From: a virus
DNA: 23,709 bases
Direction: 5' to 3' (one strand)
IMG/VR virus record: IMGVR_UViG_3300018420_000118
Coordinates: 1 to 23,709 of that record
Positions 13,764 to 20,605 of this stretch are shown here, piece after piece (within the stretch, counting starts at the first letter, position 1; every line of letters starts with the position of its first letter). Made by a program: the position numbers and the translations under genes. The notes under the pieces were generated by a model. The model was not told the DNA's origin, made no database searches, and saw only the letters and a list, made by a program, of their open reading frames with translations.

Positions 13764-13867
13764 CACTTAAAGTGATATCACTTACAAATGTCTTTTACTA
13801 TAATATATAATATCACTTAAATGCATATTACTTTACCTTGTTAAATACACTTACAATGTATCACTTA
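13764..13867. repeat. five CACTTA iterons with a 14-bp palindrome
   Basis: CACTTA starts at 13764, 13779, 13814, 13848 and 13862; spacings 15, 35, 34 and 14 are nearly mirror-symmetric. Copies two, three and five extend to TATCACTTA. A perfect 14-bp palindrome, AAGTGATATCACTT (13770-13783), contains most of copy two. They lie just downstream of the rightward promoter, so a repressor bound here would block early elongation; replication iterons are an alternative. Confidence 0.65.
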
Positions 13868-13920
13868 TAATGATACCTTTGTACTGGTAAAATACGTGCA
13901 AATAAAAAAAGTCCTTGACA

Positions 13921-14136
13921 ATGGCGAAGAAATCAGTAAAACTATACACAGACAATGTACTTGATGCATTCTATGAAGCAATACGTACAAACACATTAGA
14001 CCGCTTACATATACCTCACAGTGATGTATTTTACGTGCGACAGGCAGTTGAGGCACATTATGGGCGGTCATTCTCGTTGAAACATGTAGAAGATGCTATG
14101 AGAGCAGAGGGCTGGAAAGAGCCGAATGAGTTATGA
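13921..14136 (+). CDS. hypothetical small protein, first rightward gene
   Basis: 71 residues, not recognised; begins AKKSVKLYTDNVLDAFYEAIR and has a helical C-terminal half (VRQAVEAHYGRSFSLKHVED) that could be a helix-turn-helix, with a closing GWKEPNEL. A small DNA-binding regulator is a reasonable guess given its first position after the promoter and iterons. ATG at 13921; the only upstream purine run is weak. Overlaps the next gene as ATGA. Confidence 0.6.
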   Translation: MAKKSVKLYTDNVLDAFYEAIRTNTLDRLHIPHSDVFYVRQAVEAHYGRSFSLKHVEDAMRAEGWKEPNEL

Positions 14137-14360
14137 CTTTTACCGCAATGATAATTGCATGTCACGTAGCTAACAATGCAATGTGCATGACAATTACAGA
14201 TAATCGTGGTCCATACAAAACCTCAGAAAGATGCGAGGAACGTATAGAAGAAATGATTGGAGACCTGATTAGCCTATGGACGTATACACGTACTCCTATG
14301 GTATTTAAGTGGACAGGTTGTCTTGACCCATTTGAGCAAAGTAAAGGTACATCTACCTAA
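14133..14360 (+). CDS. hypothetical cysteine-containing small protein
   Basis: 75 residues with four cysteines (around 10, 18, 34 and 63) and the segment MTITDNRGPYKTSERCEERI. I have seen this style of small protein in marine phages but know no function. The even cysteine count could mean disulphides or metal binding. No clear signal peptide. Coupled to both neighbours by ATGA and TAATG overlaps. Confidence 0.6.
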   Translation: MTFTAMIIACHVANNAMCMTITDNRGPYKTSERCEERIEEMIGDLISLWTYTRTPMVFKWTGCLDPFEQSKGTST

Positions 14361-14653
14361 TGGCTATACCTGAACGTGTAAAGAACAAGATGAAGGAAGA
14401 AGGCTTGTCAGGTGTGAACAAGCCAAAGCGTACTCCCAAGCATCCAACCAAGTCACATGCAGTGATGGCATCGGAAGGTGGGAAGTACAAATTTATTCGC
14501 TTTGGTCAACAAGGCGTAAAGGGTGCTGGTAAAAGTCCTACCACAGCGAAGGACAAGGCACGTAAGAAGTCGTATTATGCTAGACATAATGCACAGGGCA
14601 AACCAACGACCAAGCTATCCGCAAAGTATTGGTCACATAAAGTGAAGTGGTAG
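14360..14653 (+). CDS. conserved marine-phage basic protein (RFGQQGVKG)
   Basis: 97 residues, strongly basic. The order LSGVNKPKRTPKHPTKSH, a short strand pair ending in IRFGQQGVKG, then KKSYYARHNAQGK and SAKYWSHKVKW is a pattern widespread in marine phage genomes, including cyanophages. Function unknown; abundance in structural arms suggests a virion or packaging role. Joined to the previous gene by TAATG. Confidence 0.75.
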   Translation: MAIPERVKNKMKEEGLSGVNKPKRTPKHPTKSHAVMASEGGKYKFIRFGQQGVKGAGKSPTTAKDKARKKSYYARHNAQGKPTTKLSAKYWSHKVKW

Positions 14654-14664
14654 GAGACTAACCA

Positions 14665-15666
14665 ATGGCTAAAGAGAAAAGTAAGATGACTCCTAAAGAG
14701 CGTAGGGAACAACTAATTAAAGACCGTGCTGCACGTTTGAAGAGAGATGCAGCAAAGCAAGGTATCACACCTGCAGAACTTGCAAAGAAAAAGAGAGACA
14801 CGTATGTAAAGGTAGTAGGTGGTGCAGCATCTATGCTTCCTATAACACGTATTATTTCTCTTGCTGGTAAAGGTGTAAAGGCTCTGACCGCAGGTGCTAA
14901 AACAACTAAAGCTGCTACAAAGACAACAAAGGCAGCATCCAAAGCAAAGACAGCTACAAAGAAACCTGCAGCTAAAAAACAAACTGCGGCTAAAAAGCCA
15001 GCAGCTAAACCTACATCTAAAGCGGCACAAAAAACTGCAGCAGCTAAACGTACAATGACCAAAGCTGAAGCAGCAGGTCGTGCAGTAGCGGCAGGTGCAG
15101 CAAGAACAAAGGGTGCGGCAACCAGTGCTGCTTCTAAAACACGTGCAGCAGCAAACAGGATGAAGTCACGTGCAACTGCAGCAGCCAAGAAGCCGGGTGT
15201 AGGACAGAGAGCAAGAAATGCAATTCTGGGTGGTGCAGTTACATCTGCAGCACTTAATGTGGCAGACCAATCTCGTAAGTCAGGTGCATCACAAGCAAGC
15301 ACAAGCAAAGCAACTGTAACAGGTCCAAAGTCTCGTCCAAAGCGTAGAACAGGTATGAGTGAAGGTAACACTGTAGCTGGTTCATCAGGTAGAAAGCCAA
15401 GTAGGAATGCACCTAACTTTGGTTTAGGTAAAATGAGAAAAACAGAGGGTAGTTCTGGCAAGCCACAAGCAAGACGTAAAGCACTTGATAAAATGAAAGG
15501 GCCATTAGCTAGTGCTAGAAAAGAATACCCCGTAACTGGACCAAAGAAAAAAACTGAGACCAAACCAGCAATACCAGCAGGTGCAAAGCCGTTTAGAGGT
15601 TCTTATAATAAGAAAACAGAAAAGCTGAAGAACATTGGTGGCAAGACATACGTATTAAAGAGGTAG
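14665..15666 (+). CDS. histone-H1-like Lys/Ala-rich protein
   Basis: 333 residues. An N-terminal helical region (to about 65) leads into a long low-complexity section (about 70-190) of repeated AKKPAAK / TKAASKAK type, like histone H1 tails and bacterial AlgP or Hc1. The C-terminal third is basic and Gly/Ser-rich, carries the tag VTGPKSRPK (around residue 217) which recurs in the gene at 16620, and ends in GKTYVLKR. The composition fits non-specific DNA binding, for example condensing DNA in the head or on the host nucleoid. The large opposite-strand reading frame over it is a mirror of this bias. GGAG lies eight bases before the ATG. Confidence 0.75.
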   Translation: MAKEKSKMTPKERREQLIKDRAARLKRDAAKQGITPAELAKKKRDTYVKVVGGAASMLPITRIISLAGKGVKALTAGAKTTKAATKTTKAASKAKTATKKPAAKKQTAAKKPAAKPTSKAAQKTAAAKRTMTKAEAAGRAVAAGAARTKGAATSAASKTRAAANRMKSRATAAAKKPGVGQRARNAILGGAVTSAALNVADQSRKSGASQASTSKATVTGPKSRPKRRTGMSEGNTVAGSSGRKPSRNAPNFGLGKMRKTEGSSGKPQARRKALDKMKGPLASARKEYPVTGPKKKTETKPAIPAGAKPFRGSYNKKTEKLKNIGGKTYVLKR

Positions 15667-15668
15667 CT

Positions 15669-16106
15669 ATGAACGCAGGTGAAAGAGCAAATCTTCAGGA
15701 AGCTGTCAGAGTATCTCGTGACCCTAACGCTACAAAAGAACAGGTGCAGGAAGCAGGTAGAGTGCAACGGGAACTTCGTAAGAAGTATCCTGACACCTAC
15801 GGTGCTATTCGTGGTGAGATGTTTGAAAATGTAGCAAACATGTCTGAGGGTGGTGACGCAAAAAAGAAGCGTAAAAAAGTGCCAGCTATAGCTATTAGCA
15901 TTGGCATGGTGGACGCACCTAAGAATGGCAAAGGTAAAGCTGCTATGATGCGTGGCGGCATGGCAAATAAAAAGGTACACATGTATGCTGGTGGTGGAGA
16001 TGTAACGGATAACTTAAAACCACTTCCTAAAGGACCAAAAGGTAAAGGTGTAAGAAACCTTCCTGCTTCTGTACAAATGAATATGGGCTTTAAGCCAAAT
16101 AGCTAA
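15669..16106 (+). CDS. hypothetical protein with MRGGMA and AGGGDVTD motifs
   Basis: 145 residues. N-terminal helices (RANLQEAVRVSRDP and VQEAGRVQRELRKKYPDTYG), a lysine-rich linker, then MMRGGMANKKVHMYAGGGDVTDNL and a C-terminal LPASVQMNMGF. The Gly/Met-rich tail is typical of short proteins in marine phage structural regions. It shares an exact 23-bp DNA match with the gene at 16620 (15945-15967 and 16851-16873). Function unknown. Confidence 0.7.
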   Translation: MNAGERANLQEAVRVSRDPNATKEQVQEAGRVQRELRKKYPDTYGAIRGEMFENVANMSEGGDAKKKRKKVPAIAISIGMVDAPKNGKGKAAMMRGGMANKKVHMYAGGGDVTDNLKPLPKGPKGKGVRNLPASVQMNMGFKPNS

Positions 16107-16627
16107 TGCATCCCGTAGAAGCTGACATCCGAAAATGGTCTCACGAGTTTCTTGAAGTACCCAGCAAGATGCTAAACGGGCTACCGCCCTGCCCATATGC
16201 CAAGCAAGCATGGCTTGATAACAAAGTTGTATTCAGTATCAATACAGGCATAGATGGTTTAGCAAAAGAAGTTGCAGACTTTGACCAGCATGAGTATGAC
16301 ATTGTTATATGGGCAAGTGAACATCTACCTGTCATGGAATATTTAGACGGGTACTGTGATGGCATAAACGAAGCCATGTCCATTGCAGGTAGAGATATGC
16401 ACCTGATGGTGTTTCATCCAGACTACGATGCAAATGAAGCAGGTCTGGATTTCCTAGTAGATGATGTTACAGATGAAGACCTAGATTATTGCATGGTCTT
16501 TGTACAGAGATTGTCCACACTGGATGATGCATCATTGAGTTTAGAAAAGTCAGGATACTACCAGCACTTTCCTGACGATGTATATGAGTCACTCGTGCTG
16601 GATAGACGGAGACTTCGCAATGGCTAA
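16106..16627 (+). CDS. DUF1415-like protein
   Basis: 173 residues, acidic. Contains PPCPYAK (Cys29-Lys33), and LMVFHPDYD (Phe103-Tyr107), the two most telling motifs of DUF1415 proteins, in which CPFAK and FHPDY recur. After that comes DYCMVFVQRLSTLDDA. Bacterial DUF1415 proteins have no known function; phages carrying one are unusual in my knowledge. Opens directly on a TAATG with no Shine-Dalgarno site and overlaps the next gene by eight bases. The similarity is by eye and partial. Confidence 0.55.
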   Translation: MHPVEADIRKWSHEFLEVPSKMLNGLPPCPYAKQAWLDNKVVFSINTGIDGLAKEVADFDQHEYDIVIWASEHLPVMEYLDGYCDGINEAMSIAGRDMHLMVFHPDYDANEAGLDFLVDDVTDEDLDYCMVFVQRLSTLDDASLSLEKSGYYQHFPDDVYESLVLDRRRLRNG

Positions 16628-16982
16628 TGTTACTGGGCCAAAGTCAAGGCCAAAAAATAAAAAGACAGCACAGGCAAAAGCTGACTTTAATAAAGCTGTT
16701 CGGGTAGTTTCTAAATCCTTGGGATTACCTGCTGCAGCTTTTAAAGGCAAAGAAGCACTTGCTTCAGCAGTGCAATCTTTGTTAAATGAACGGGATAGAA
16801 TGAATAGAGGTGGTATGATGGCTGGCAAAACAAAAATGGCTAAAAAGAAAATGATGCGTGGCGGCATGGCAAAAAAGAAAATGCGTGGCGGTGGCATGGC
16901 TAAGATGGCGCAGAAGAAAATGATGCGTGGTGGAATGGCTAAGAAAAAGATGATGCGTGGTGGCGCAGTTAAGAAGAAGTAA
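16620..16982 (+). CDS. basic protein with decapeptide repeats (MAKKKMMRGG)
   Basis: 120 residues. The first 60 or so form a conventional domain (NVTGPKSRPKNKKTAQAK, then helices with VSKSLGLPAAAFKGKEALAS). The rest is four repeats of MAKKKMMRGG type ending in AVKKK. Arg/Gly/Lys repeats suggest RNA or DNA binding or a flexible virion tail. It shares VTGPKSRPK with the H1-like protein. Chosen start lies inside the previous gene. Confidence 0.7.
   Translation: MANVTGPKSRPKNKKTAQAKADFNKAVRVVSKSLGLPAAAFKGKEALASAVQSLLNERDRMNRGGMMAGKTKMAKKKMMRGGMAKKKMRGGGMAKMAQKKMMRGGMAKKKMMRGGAVKKK
16836..16964 (+). repeat. in-frame 30-bp coding repeats
   Basis: Four units: 16836-16865, 16866-16895, 16896-16934 (39 bp, with a three-codon insertion) and 16935-16964. 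Each starts ATGGC and contains ATGCGTGGYGG. Every unit is a multiple of three, so copy number can change without a frameshift. Confidence 0.85.
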
Positions 16983-17095
16983 TGGCTAAGTTCTACAGCA
17001 CAGAAAAACTAATAAAGCCTAAAACTAAACGTAGACCGGGTGTGCATAAAAAGAATGTCAATAAACGTAACAAACCTAAAACGTACTTTGGTTAG
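16982..17095 (+). CDS. 37-aa basic protein (RRPGVHKKN)
   Basis: 37 residues, basic, with KRRPGVHKKNVNKRNKPK. A short RR.GVH..N element of this sort is widely conserved in marine phages, which supports the small frame. It starts on a TAATG shared with the preceding stop. Function unknown. Confidence 0.65.
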   Translation: MAKFYSTEKLIKPKTKRRPGVHKKNVNKRNKPKTYFG

Positions 17096-17120
17096 ACACC
17101 TTGGATTGGCTTTGCTCAAA

Positions 17121-17195
17121 ATGGGCAAGCCTTTCACTTCTGTGGGCAACTGGTTTTGGCGTAAACATAGAACTGTGTTAGGTTGGAATGACTAA
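17121..17195 (+). CDS. possible 24-aa protein
   Basis: A short frame GKPFTSVGNWFWRKHRTVLGWND ends in TAA that overlaps the next ATG (TAATG), matching the neighbours' junction style. No ribosome-binding site is seen, and it may start at an upstream TTG. Without it, a 100-bp gap would be unusually long for this arm. Confidence 0.35.
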   Translation: MGKPFTSVGNWFWRKHRTVLGWND

Positions 17196-17554
17196 TGCCT
17201 GTACTTGCTTCTGGTTCAAAGTTTGTGACACATGCTACTGCTCTTACAGGCACAAGTGATACAGACTGCTACGTTGTACCTAAGAACTTTTCATCTCACG
17301 TAGAACATTTGATGATTGCTAATAATGATTCTAGCAATCGTAACTACACACTTAAATATTATGAGAAAGATGCAAACACTACACATACACTTGTATCTAG
17401 TCACGCAGTATCTGGTGCGTCAATAGAATCTGTGTTTACAGTAGACAAACCTTTATATATTCATGCTGAAGATAAAATCATAGTAGCCGCAACAACAGGA
17501 AATACACTAACTGTGGTTATAGCCGCAGAAGAGTTCTATGACCCGAATAGGTAA
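17195..17554 (+). CDS. probable small virion protein
   Basis: 119 residues, almost entirely beta-type sequence: alternating hydrophobic and polar residues, many Thr/Ser, no long helices, and repeated DKPLYIHAEDKIIVAATTG-type strands. That composition is typical of head-decoration, neck or tail-accessory proteins. Not recognised specifically. Preceded by a TAATG overlap. Confidence 0.6.
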   Translation: MPVLASGSKFVTHATALTGTSDTDCYVVPKNFSSHVEHLMIANNDSSNRNYTLKYYEKDANTTHTLVSSHAVSGASIESVFTVDKPLYIHAEDKIIVAATTGNTLTVVIAAEEFYDPNR

Positions 17555-17559
17555 TAACT

Positions 17560-17766
17560 ATGGCAACACGTAAAGCACCAAAGAAACCTGCTAAAAAGAA
17601 AAGCACTGTAAACAAGGCAGGTAACTACACCAAGCCTGAAATGCGAAAGCGTTTGTTTAACAGAATTAAAGCAGGTTCAAAGGGAGGGAAGCCGGGTCAG
17701 TGGTCAGCGAGAAAAGCCCAAATGCTGGCCCTTGCTTATAAACGTGCAGGTGGCGGTTATAAGTAA
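17560..17766 (+). CDS. conserved basic protein (GNYTKPEMRKRL...GQWSARKAQ)
   Basis: 68 residues. After a lysine-rich start come NKAGNYTKPEMRKRLFNRIK and GGKPGQWSARKAQMLALAYK and a final GGGYK. This strongly conserved small basic family is common in marine phages and also found in some large algal viruses. Function unknown; nucleic-acid binding is plausible. Joined to the next gene by TAATG. Confidence 0.75.
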   Translation: MATRKAPKKPAKKKSTVNKAGNYTKPEMRKRLFNRIKAGSKGGKPGQWSARKAQMLALAYKRAGGGYK

Positions 17767-18170
17767 TGGCTGCAAAACTAAGCGAGAACACAGAGGTTGC
17801 GTTACCCCTTCGCAACATCATCAGTATGGTTGCTGCAGCGTCACTCGCAACGTGGGCATACTTTGGTATCATAGAGCGTCTTAATCAGATAGAGACAAAC
17901 ATCACAATGATGGAGTCTGACTTAGGACAGAATACTGAGTTTCGTATTAAGTGGCCTCGTGGCGAGATGGGCAGTCTACCTGCCGACAGTGAACAGTTCA
18001 TGTTGATTGAACACCTTGCTGACCAGTTAGATGAACTGACAGCGCAGATAGATGAAGGTCGTGCGCCACATGACCAACAACAGAAATTAACTTTGGAGTT
18101 TTATGAGAAACGTATCAGTGCCATAGAAGCACGTCTTGAGAAAATGAGAAACGGAAACTATGGTGACTGA
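17766..18170 (+). CDS. membrane-anchored coiled-coil protein
   Basis: 134 residues. One membrane helix near residues 16-36 (LRNIISMVAAASLATWAYFG), then a long helical, charged region with coiled-coil pattern (LADQLDELTAQIDEG and KRISAIEARLEKM). N-in topology with a periplasmic coiled coil would fit a spanin-like or virion-membrane role near the lysis genes; unproven. Confidence 0.65.
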   Translation: MAAKLSENTEVALPLRNIISMVAAASLATWAYFGIIERLNQIETNITMMESDLGQNTEFRIKWPRGEMGSLPADSEQFMLIEHLADQLDELTAQIDEGRAPHDQQQKLTLEFYEKRISAIEARLEKMRNGNYGD

Positions 18171-18378
18171 AACAATTACTTTGATACTTTACCTTGCGGG
18201 GAATGTAGCTGAACACACAGCATTTGAAAAGCTGTCAAAGTGTTTAAAAGCTAAACGCACGATAGAAAGAAACTTGTACAAAGACACAGGCAATGTACGA
18301 TATTCTTGTGAAAATAAAACAGTTGAAATTAGCAAAGGTCCAGACGGTAAGAATTACATCGTAAAGATTGTGGAGTAG
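18160..18378 (+). CDS. hypothetical small protein with two cysteines
   Basis: 72 residues; short hydrophobic N-terminus (TETITLILYLAG), then HTAFEKLSKCLKAKRTIERNLY and a C-terminal strand pair (KTVEISKG, NYIVKIVE). Cys28 and Cys50 could form a disulphide if exported. Overlaps the preceding gene by eleven bases. Confidence 0.6.
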   Translation: MVTETITLILYLAGNVAEHTAFEKLSKCLKAKRTIERNLYKDTGNVRYSCENKTVEISKGPDGKNYIVKIVE

Positions 18379-18381
18379 CAA

Positions 18382-18819
18382 ATGTTAGCAGAGATAGCCG
18401 CAGCCAATGCAGCATTTGCAGTAATTAAGGGGGCTATCCGAAACGGTAAAGAGATAGCTGACGTTGCTTCACAGGTAGGTAAGTATGTAAATGCCACAGA
18501 AGACTTACGTAGAAAAGGCGAAAAGAAAAGACGTAGTGTAGGTGGTGCAGACTTAGAAGAGTTTATGCATCTTGAAAAGCTGAAGCAGCAAGAAGAAGAA
18601 CTCAAGCAGCTTATGATATACACAGGCAGACCCGGACTGTGGCATGATTGGATAAAGTTTCAGGCACAGGCACGTAAAGATAGATTAGCTGCAGCAGAGG
18701 CACGTAGACGAAAAATAAAACAGTGGACTGAGATAGCTATTATTGTTTTCCTATGTGTGCTTGGTTTAGTTGCTCTTGCTGCACTATTTAGCTGGGCTAT
18801 GTTTTTAAGGAATTTATAA
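18382..18819 (+). CDS. coiled-coil protein with C-terminal membrane anchor
   Basis: 145 residues. Alanine-rich helix at the start (AEIAAANAAFAVIKGAIRNG), coiled-coil region around 40-75 (LEEFMHLEKLKQQEEELKQL), GRPGLWHDWIKFQAQARKDR, and a membrane helix at about 115-140. Proteins of this layout are common in marine phages next to holins. Possibly a lysis or virion-associated membrane protein. Confidence 0.65.
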   Translation: MLAEIAAANAAFAVIKGAIRNGKEIADVASQVGKYVNATEDLRRKGEKKRRSVGGADLEEFMHLEKLKQQEEELKQLMIYTGRPGLWHDWIKFQAQARKDRLAAAEARRRKIKQWTEIAIIVFLCVLGLVALAALFSWAMFLRNL

Positions 18820-19067
18820 TGGCACTTAAAGGACCACAGAAAAGTTTAAAGGCTTGGGGCAAACAAAAGTGGGGAACAAAGAGTGGGAAACCGTCCAGTG
18901 AAACTGGTGAACGGTATTTACCGAAGGCCGCTATCCAAGCCCTATCACCGCAGGAGTATGCAGCGACAACCGCTGCTAAAAGAAAAGGAACTCGTGCTGG
19001 TAAGCAGTTCGTCAGACAGCCTAAAGCGATATCAAAGAAAACAGCCAAATTCAGAAGAGGCGTATAA
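18819..19067 (+). CDS. DUF5872-like basic protein
   Basis: 82 residues: LKAWGKQKWGTKSGKPSSETG, ERYLPKAAIQALSPQEYAAT, KRKGTRAGKQFVRQPKAISK, then KTAKFR. This run of motifs is what I recall for the DUF5872 family shared by marine phages and giant algal viruses; the family number is from memory. Basic throughout, function unknown. TAATG overlaps at both ends. Confidence 0.7.
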   Translation: MALKGPQKSLKAWGKQKWGTKSGKPSSETGERYLPKAAIQALSPQEYAATTAAKRKGTRAGKQFVRQPKAISKKTAKFRRGV

Positions 19068-19450
19068 TGTTAACAGCACTGATAGGTCCAATAGCTAATT
19101 TAGCAGGGAGTTGGATGGATGGAAAAGTTGCTCAAACGAAAGCTGCAGCGACAGCTAAAGTTGCAAAAGCGAATGCTGAAGCAGCTATCATGGAGAAAAA
19201 AGCCACTGGTGAAATTGATTGGGACATTGAAATGGCTAAGTCTTCGTCTACGAGTTGGAAAGACGAATGGCTAACAATTTTATTTTCTATACCACTTATA
19301 CTAGCTTTTATTCCCGGCATGGAAGATGTGGTACAAAATGGATTTGAACAACTCAACAAAATGCCTGAGTGGTATCAATATTCCTTGGGAGTTATCGTTG
19401 CCGCTTCTTTTGGAGTTCGTTCAGCTACAAAATTCTTTGGTAAAAAATGA
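19067..19450 (+). CDS. holin of the GTA_holin_3TM type
   Basis: 127 residues. Hydrophobic N-terminus (about 1-15), an Ala/Lys-rich helix, SSSTSWKDEWLTILFSIPLI leading into a membrane span at about 68-84, then a QLNKMPEWYQYSLGVIVAAS span at about 104-118. The WKDE...SIPL...F.PG and WYQY.LG motifs are those of three-span holins related to gene-transfer-agent holins. It would form the membrane lesions that let the lysozyme at 19764 reach the cell wall. Followed by a second holin candidate at 19554. Confidence 0.8.
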   Translation: MLTALIGPIANLAGSWMDGKVAQTKAAATAKVAKANAEAAIMEKKATGEIDWDIEMAKSSSTSWKDEWLTILFSIPLILAFIPGMEDVVQNGFEQLNKMPEWYQYSLGVIVAASFGVRSATKFFGKK

Positions 19451-19554
19451 AACACATAATAACTCTACTCAAAGAAATGTTTACGTACAACCACGTGGGT
19501 GATTTGTCTCAGCATAGACAACACACACTTCGCTATGAGGACTTGTGTAAATAA
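19447..19554 (+). CDS. 35-aa hypothetical protein
   Basis: 35 residues, histidine-rich (KHIITLLKEMFTYNHVGDLS, then QHRQHTLRYED). Accepted because the start overlaps the holin stop as ATGA and its stop overlaps the next start as TAATG, so no base is left unused. Not recognised. Confidence 0.55.
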   Translation: MKHIITLLKEMFTYNHVGDLSQHRQHTLRYEDLCK

Positions 19555-19763
19555 TGGTTGATTGGTGGAAAAGATGGCTGCAATTTAATGTTACAGCAAA
19601 GCTAACTATGATTGCTTCAGTTGCAATGTCGTGGCGTTGTGCAGAATGGTTTATGAATTTGGAAGACCCGACAACACAACAGTCTGCATTTGTTTCTGTT
19701 ATTATGGGTGTTATGACAGGTGTGTATGGTATCTATCTAGGCAGGGAAGCAAAAGGCAAGTAG
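19554..19763 (+). CDS. small two-span membrane protein, possible second holin
   Basis: 69 residues. Charged N-terminus (VDWWKRW), span one about 12-28 (VTAKLTMIASVAMSW), span two about 45-62 (FVSVIMGVMTGVYGIYLG), basic C-terminus. Size, topology and position directly before the lysozyme fit a class II holin; an antiholin to the holin at 19067 is also possible. Function inferred. Confidence 0.6.
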   Translation: MVDWWKRWLQFNVTAKLTMIASVAMSWRCAEWFMNLEDPTTQQSAFVSVIMGVMTGVYGIYLGREAKGK

Positions 19764-20252
19764 ATGAAATACATTCGCACACATTTAATTAAACAGCTTG
19801 TTCAGAGTGAAGGTTTGCGTCTTGAAGTCTATCAGGATACACTTGGTATTGATACAATAGGTGTGGGCAGAAATCTTGAAGACAGAGGCATTACTGAAGA
19901 AGAACTTGATGCTTTGGACTTTCCAAACATAGAAGCAGTGTATGAGCATGGTATTACTGAGTCTGACGCTGCATATCTATTAGAGAATGACGTGCAGATA
20001 GTCGAGGATGAACTGCTTAAAGCGCACCCTTGCGTGGCAGAATTAGACGCTGTACGTCAGCTTGTACTTGTAGACATGGCATTTAATATGGGTGTGCCAC
20101 GACTATGTAAGTTTAAAAAAATGTGGGCTGCTGTGCATGAAGGAGACTTTCCTACTGCATCACGTGAGATGTTAGACAGCCGTTGGGCTGTGCAGGTAAA
20201 AGGACGCAGCCATAAGTTAGCACATGCTATGCATCATGGAGAGTTAAAGTAA
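19764..20252 (+). CDS. T4-type lysozyme endolysin (GH24)
   Basis: 162 residues. The catalytic triad of T4 lysozyme is present with exact spacing: Glu16 (QSEGLRLEVY), Asp25 (YQDTLGI) and Thr31 (DTIGVGRN), equivalent to T4 Glu11, Asp20 and Thr26. Later motifs RQLVLVDMAFNMG and SRWAVQVKGR match the C-terminal lobe. It cleaves the glycan strands of peptidoglycan at lysis. No signal peptide, so holin release is expected. Starts one base after the preceding stop. Confidence 0.95.
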   Translation: MKYIRTHLIKQLVQSEGLRLEVYQDTLGIDTIGVGRNLEDRGITEEELDALDFPNIEAVYEHGITESDAAYLLENDVQIVEDELLKAHPCVAELDAVRQLVLVDMAFNMGVPRLCKFKKMWAAVHEGDFPTASREMLDSRWAVQVKGRSHKLAHAMHHGELK

Positions 20253-20605
20253 TGGCTAATGAATTTGTTAAAAGAGGTAAGGATGGAGTTGCCCGATTAT
20301 ACAGAGGTAAATTTGGCGGAGACTCACAGCTTATAGGTAAAGCATCTAAAGATGACATAAAAAGACTAGGTATTAAAGGTGAGATTGGCGCACTAGAAGC
20401 TGCTAAAAAAGCTATATCAGGTTTGTTTTCAGGTGATGATAAAAAGAAAAGCAAATCTATTTCTGAGGGCTTGGGTTCTTTTGTTTCTAGCCTTTCAAAA
20501 AATAAAGGCGGTTATATTGGTAAACCACGCACGGGTCACACAGATTATCGTTTCAACAAAGGTGGCATGGTTATGTCATCTACAAACAATATGAAAAAGA
20601 AATAA
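20252..20605 (+). CDS. hypothetical protein with GGM tail
   Basis: 117 residues. Beta-type start (VKRGKDGVARLYRGKFGGDS), an alanine/glycine helix in the middle and a C-terminal GGYIGKPRTGHTDYRFNKGG followed by MVMSS and lysines. The tail resembles the Gly/Met/Lys tails at 15669 and 16620. Lies between lysozyme and terminase with TAATG at both ends. Unknown function. Confidence 0.65.
   Translation: MANEFVKRGKDGVARLYRGKFGGDSQLIGKASKDDIKRLGIKGEIGALEAAKKAISGLFSGDDKKKSKSISEGLGSFVSSLSKNKGGYIGKPRTGHTDYRFNKGGMVMSSTNNMKKK

Larger units (their letters stand above)
12989..13920. other. non-coding divergent control region
   Basis: About 930 bp between the leftward and rightward arms with no convincing gene. 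It holds a near-DnaA box (GTATCCACA near 13053), a CGGC/GCCG hairpin near 13120, tandem TGTTTCGTT words, CTAAC/GTTAG half-sites, a C-rich tract near 13556-13570, a perfect rightward promoter and a set of CACTTA elements. The last 220 bp are very AT-rich. This is the likely place for early control and perhaps an origin; neither is proven. Confidence 0.7.

Noticed and set aside
14658-15563. Long minus-strand reading frame (301 codons) opposite the H1-like gene
   Set aside because: Its Ala/Leu/Phe-rich sequence is the mirror of the Lys/Ala codon bias on the plus strand; no ribosome-binding site, and the strand is opposite to all neighbours.
16836-16964. CRISPR-like array of short repeats
   Set aside because: Repeats are coding, in frame, contiguous and without unique spacers.
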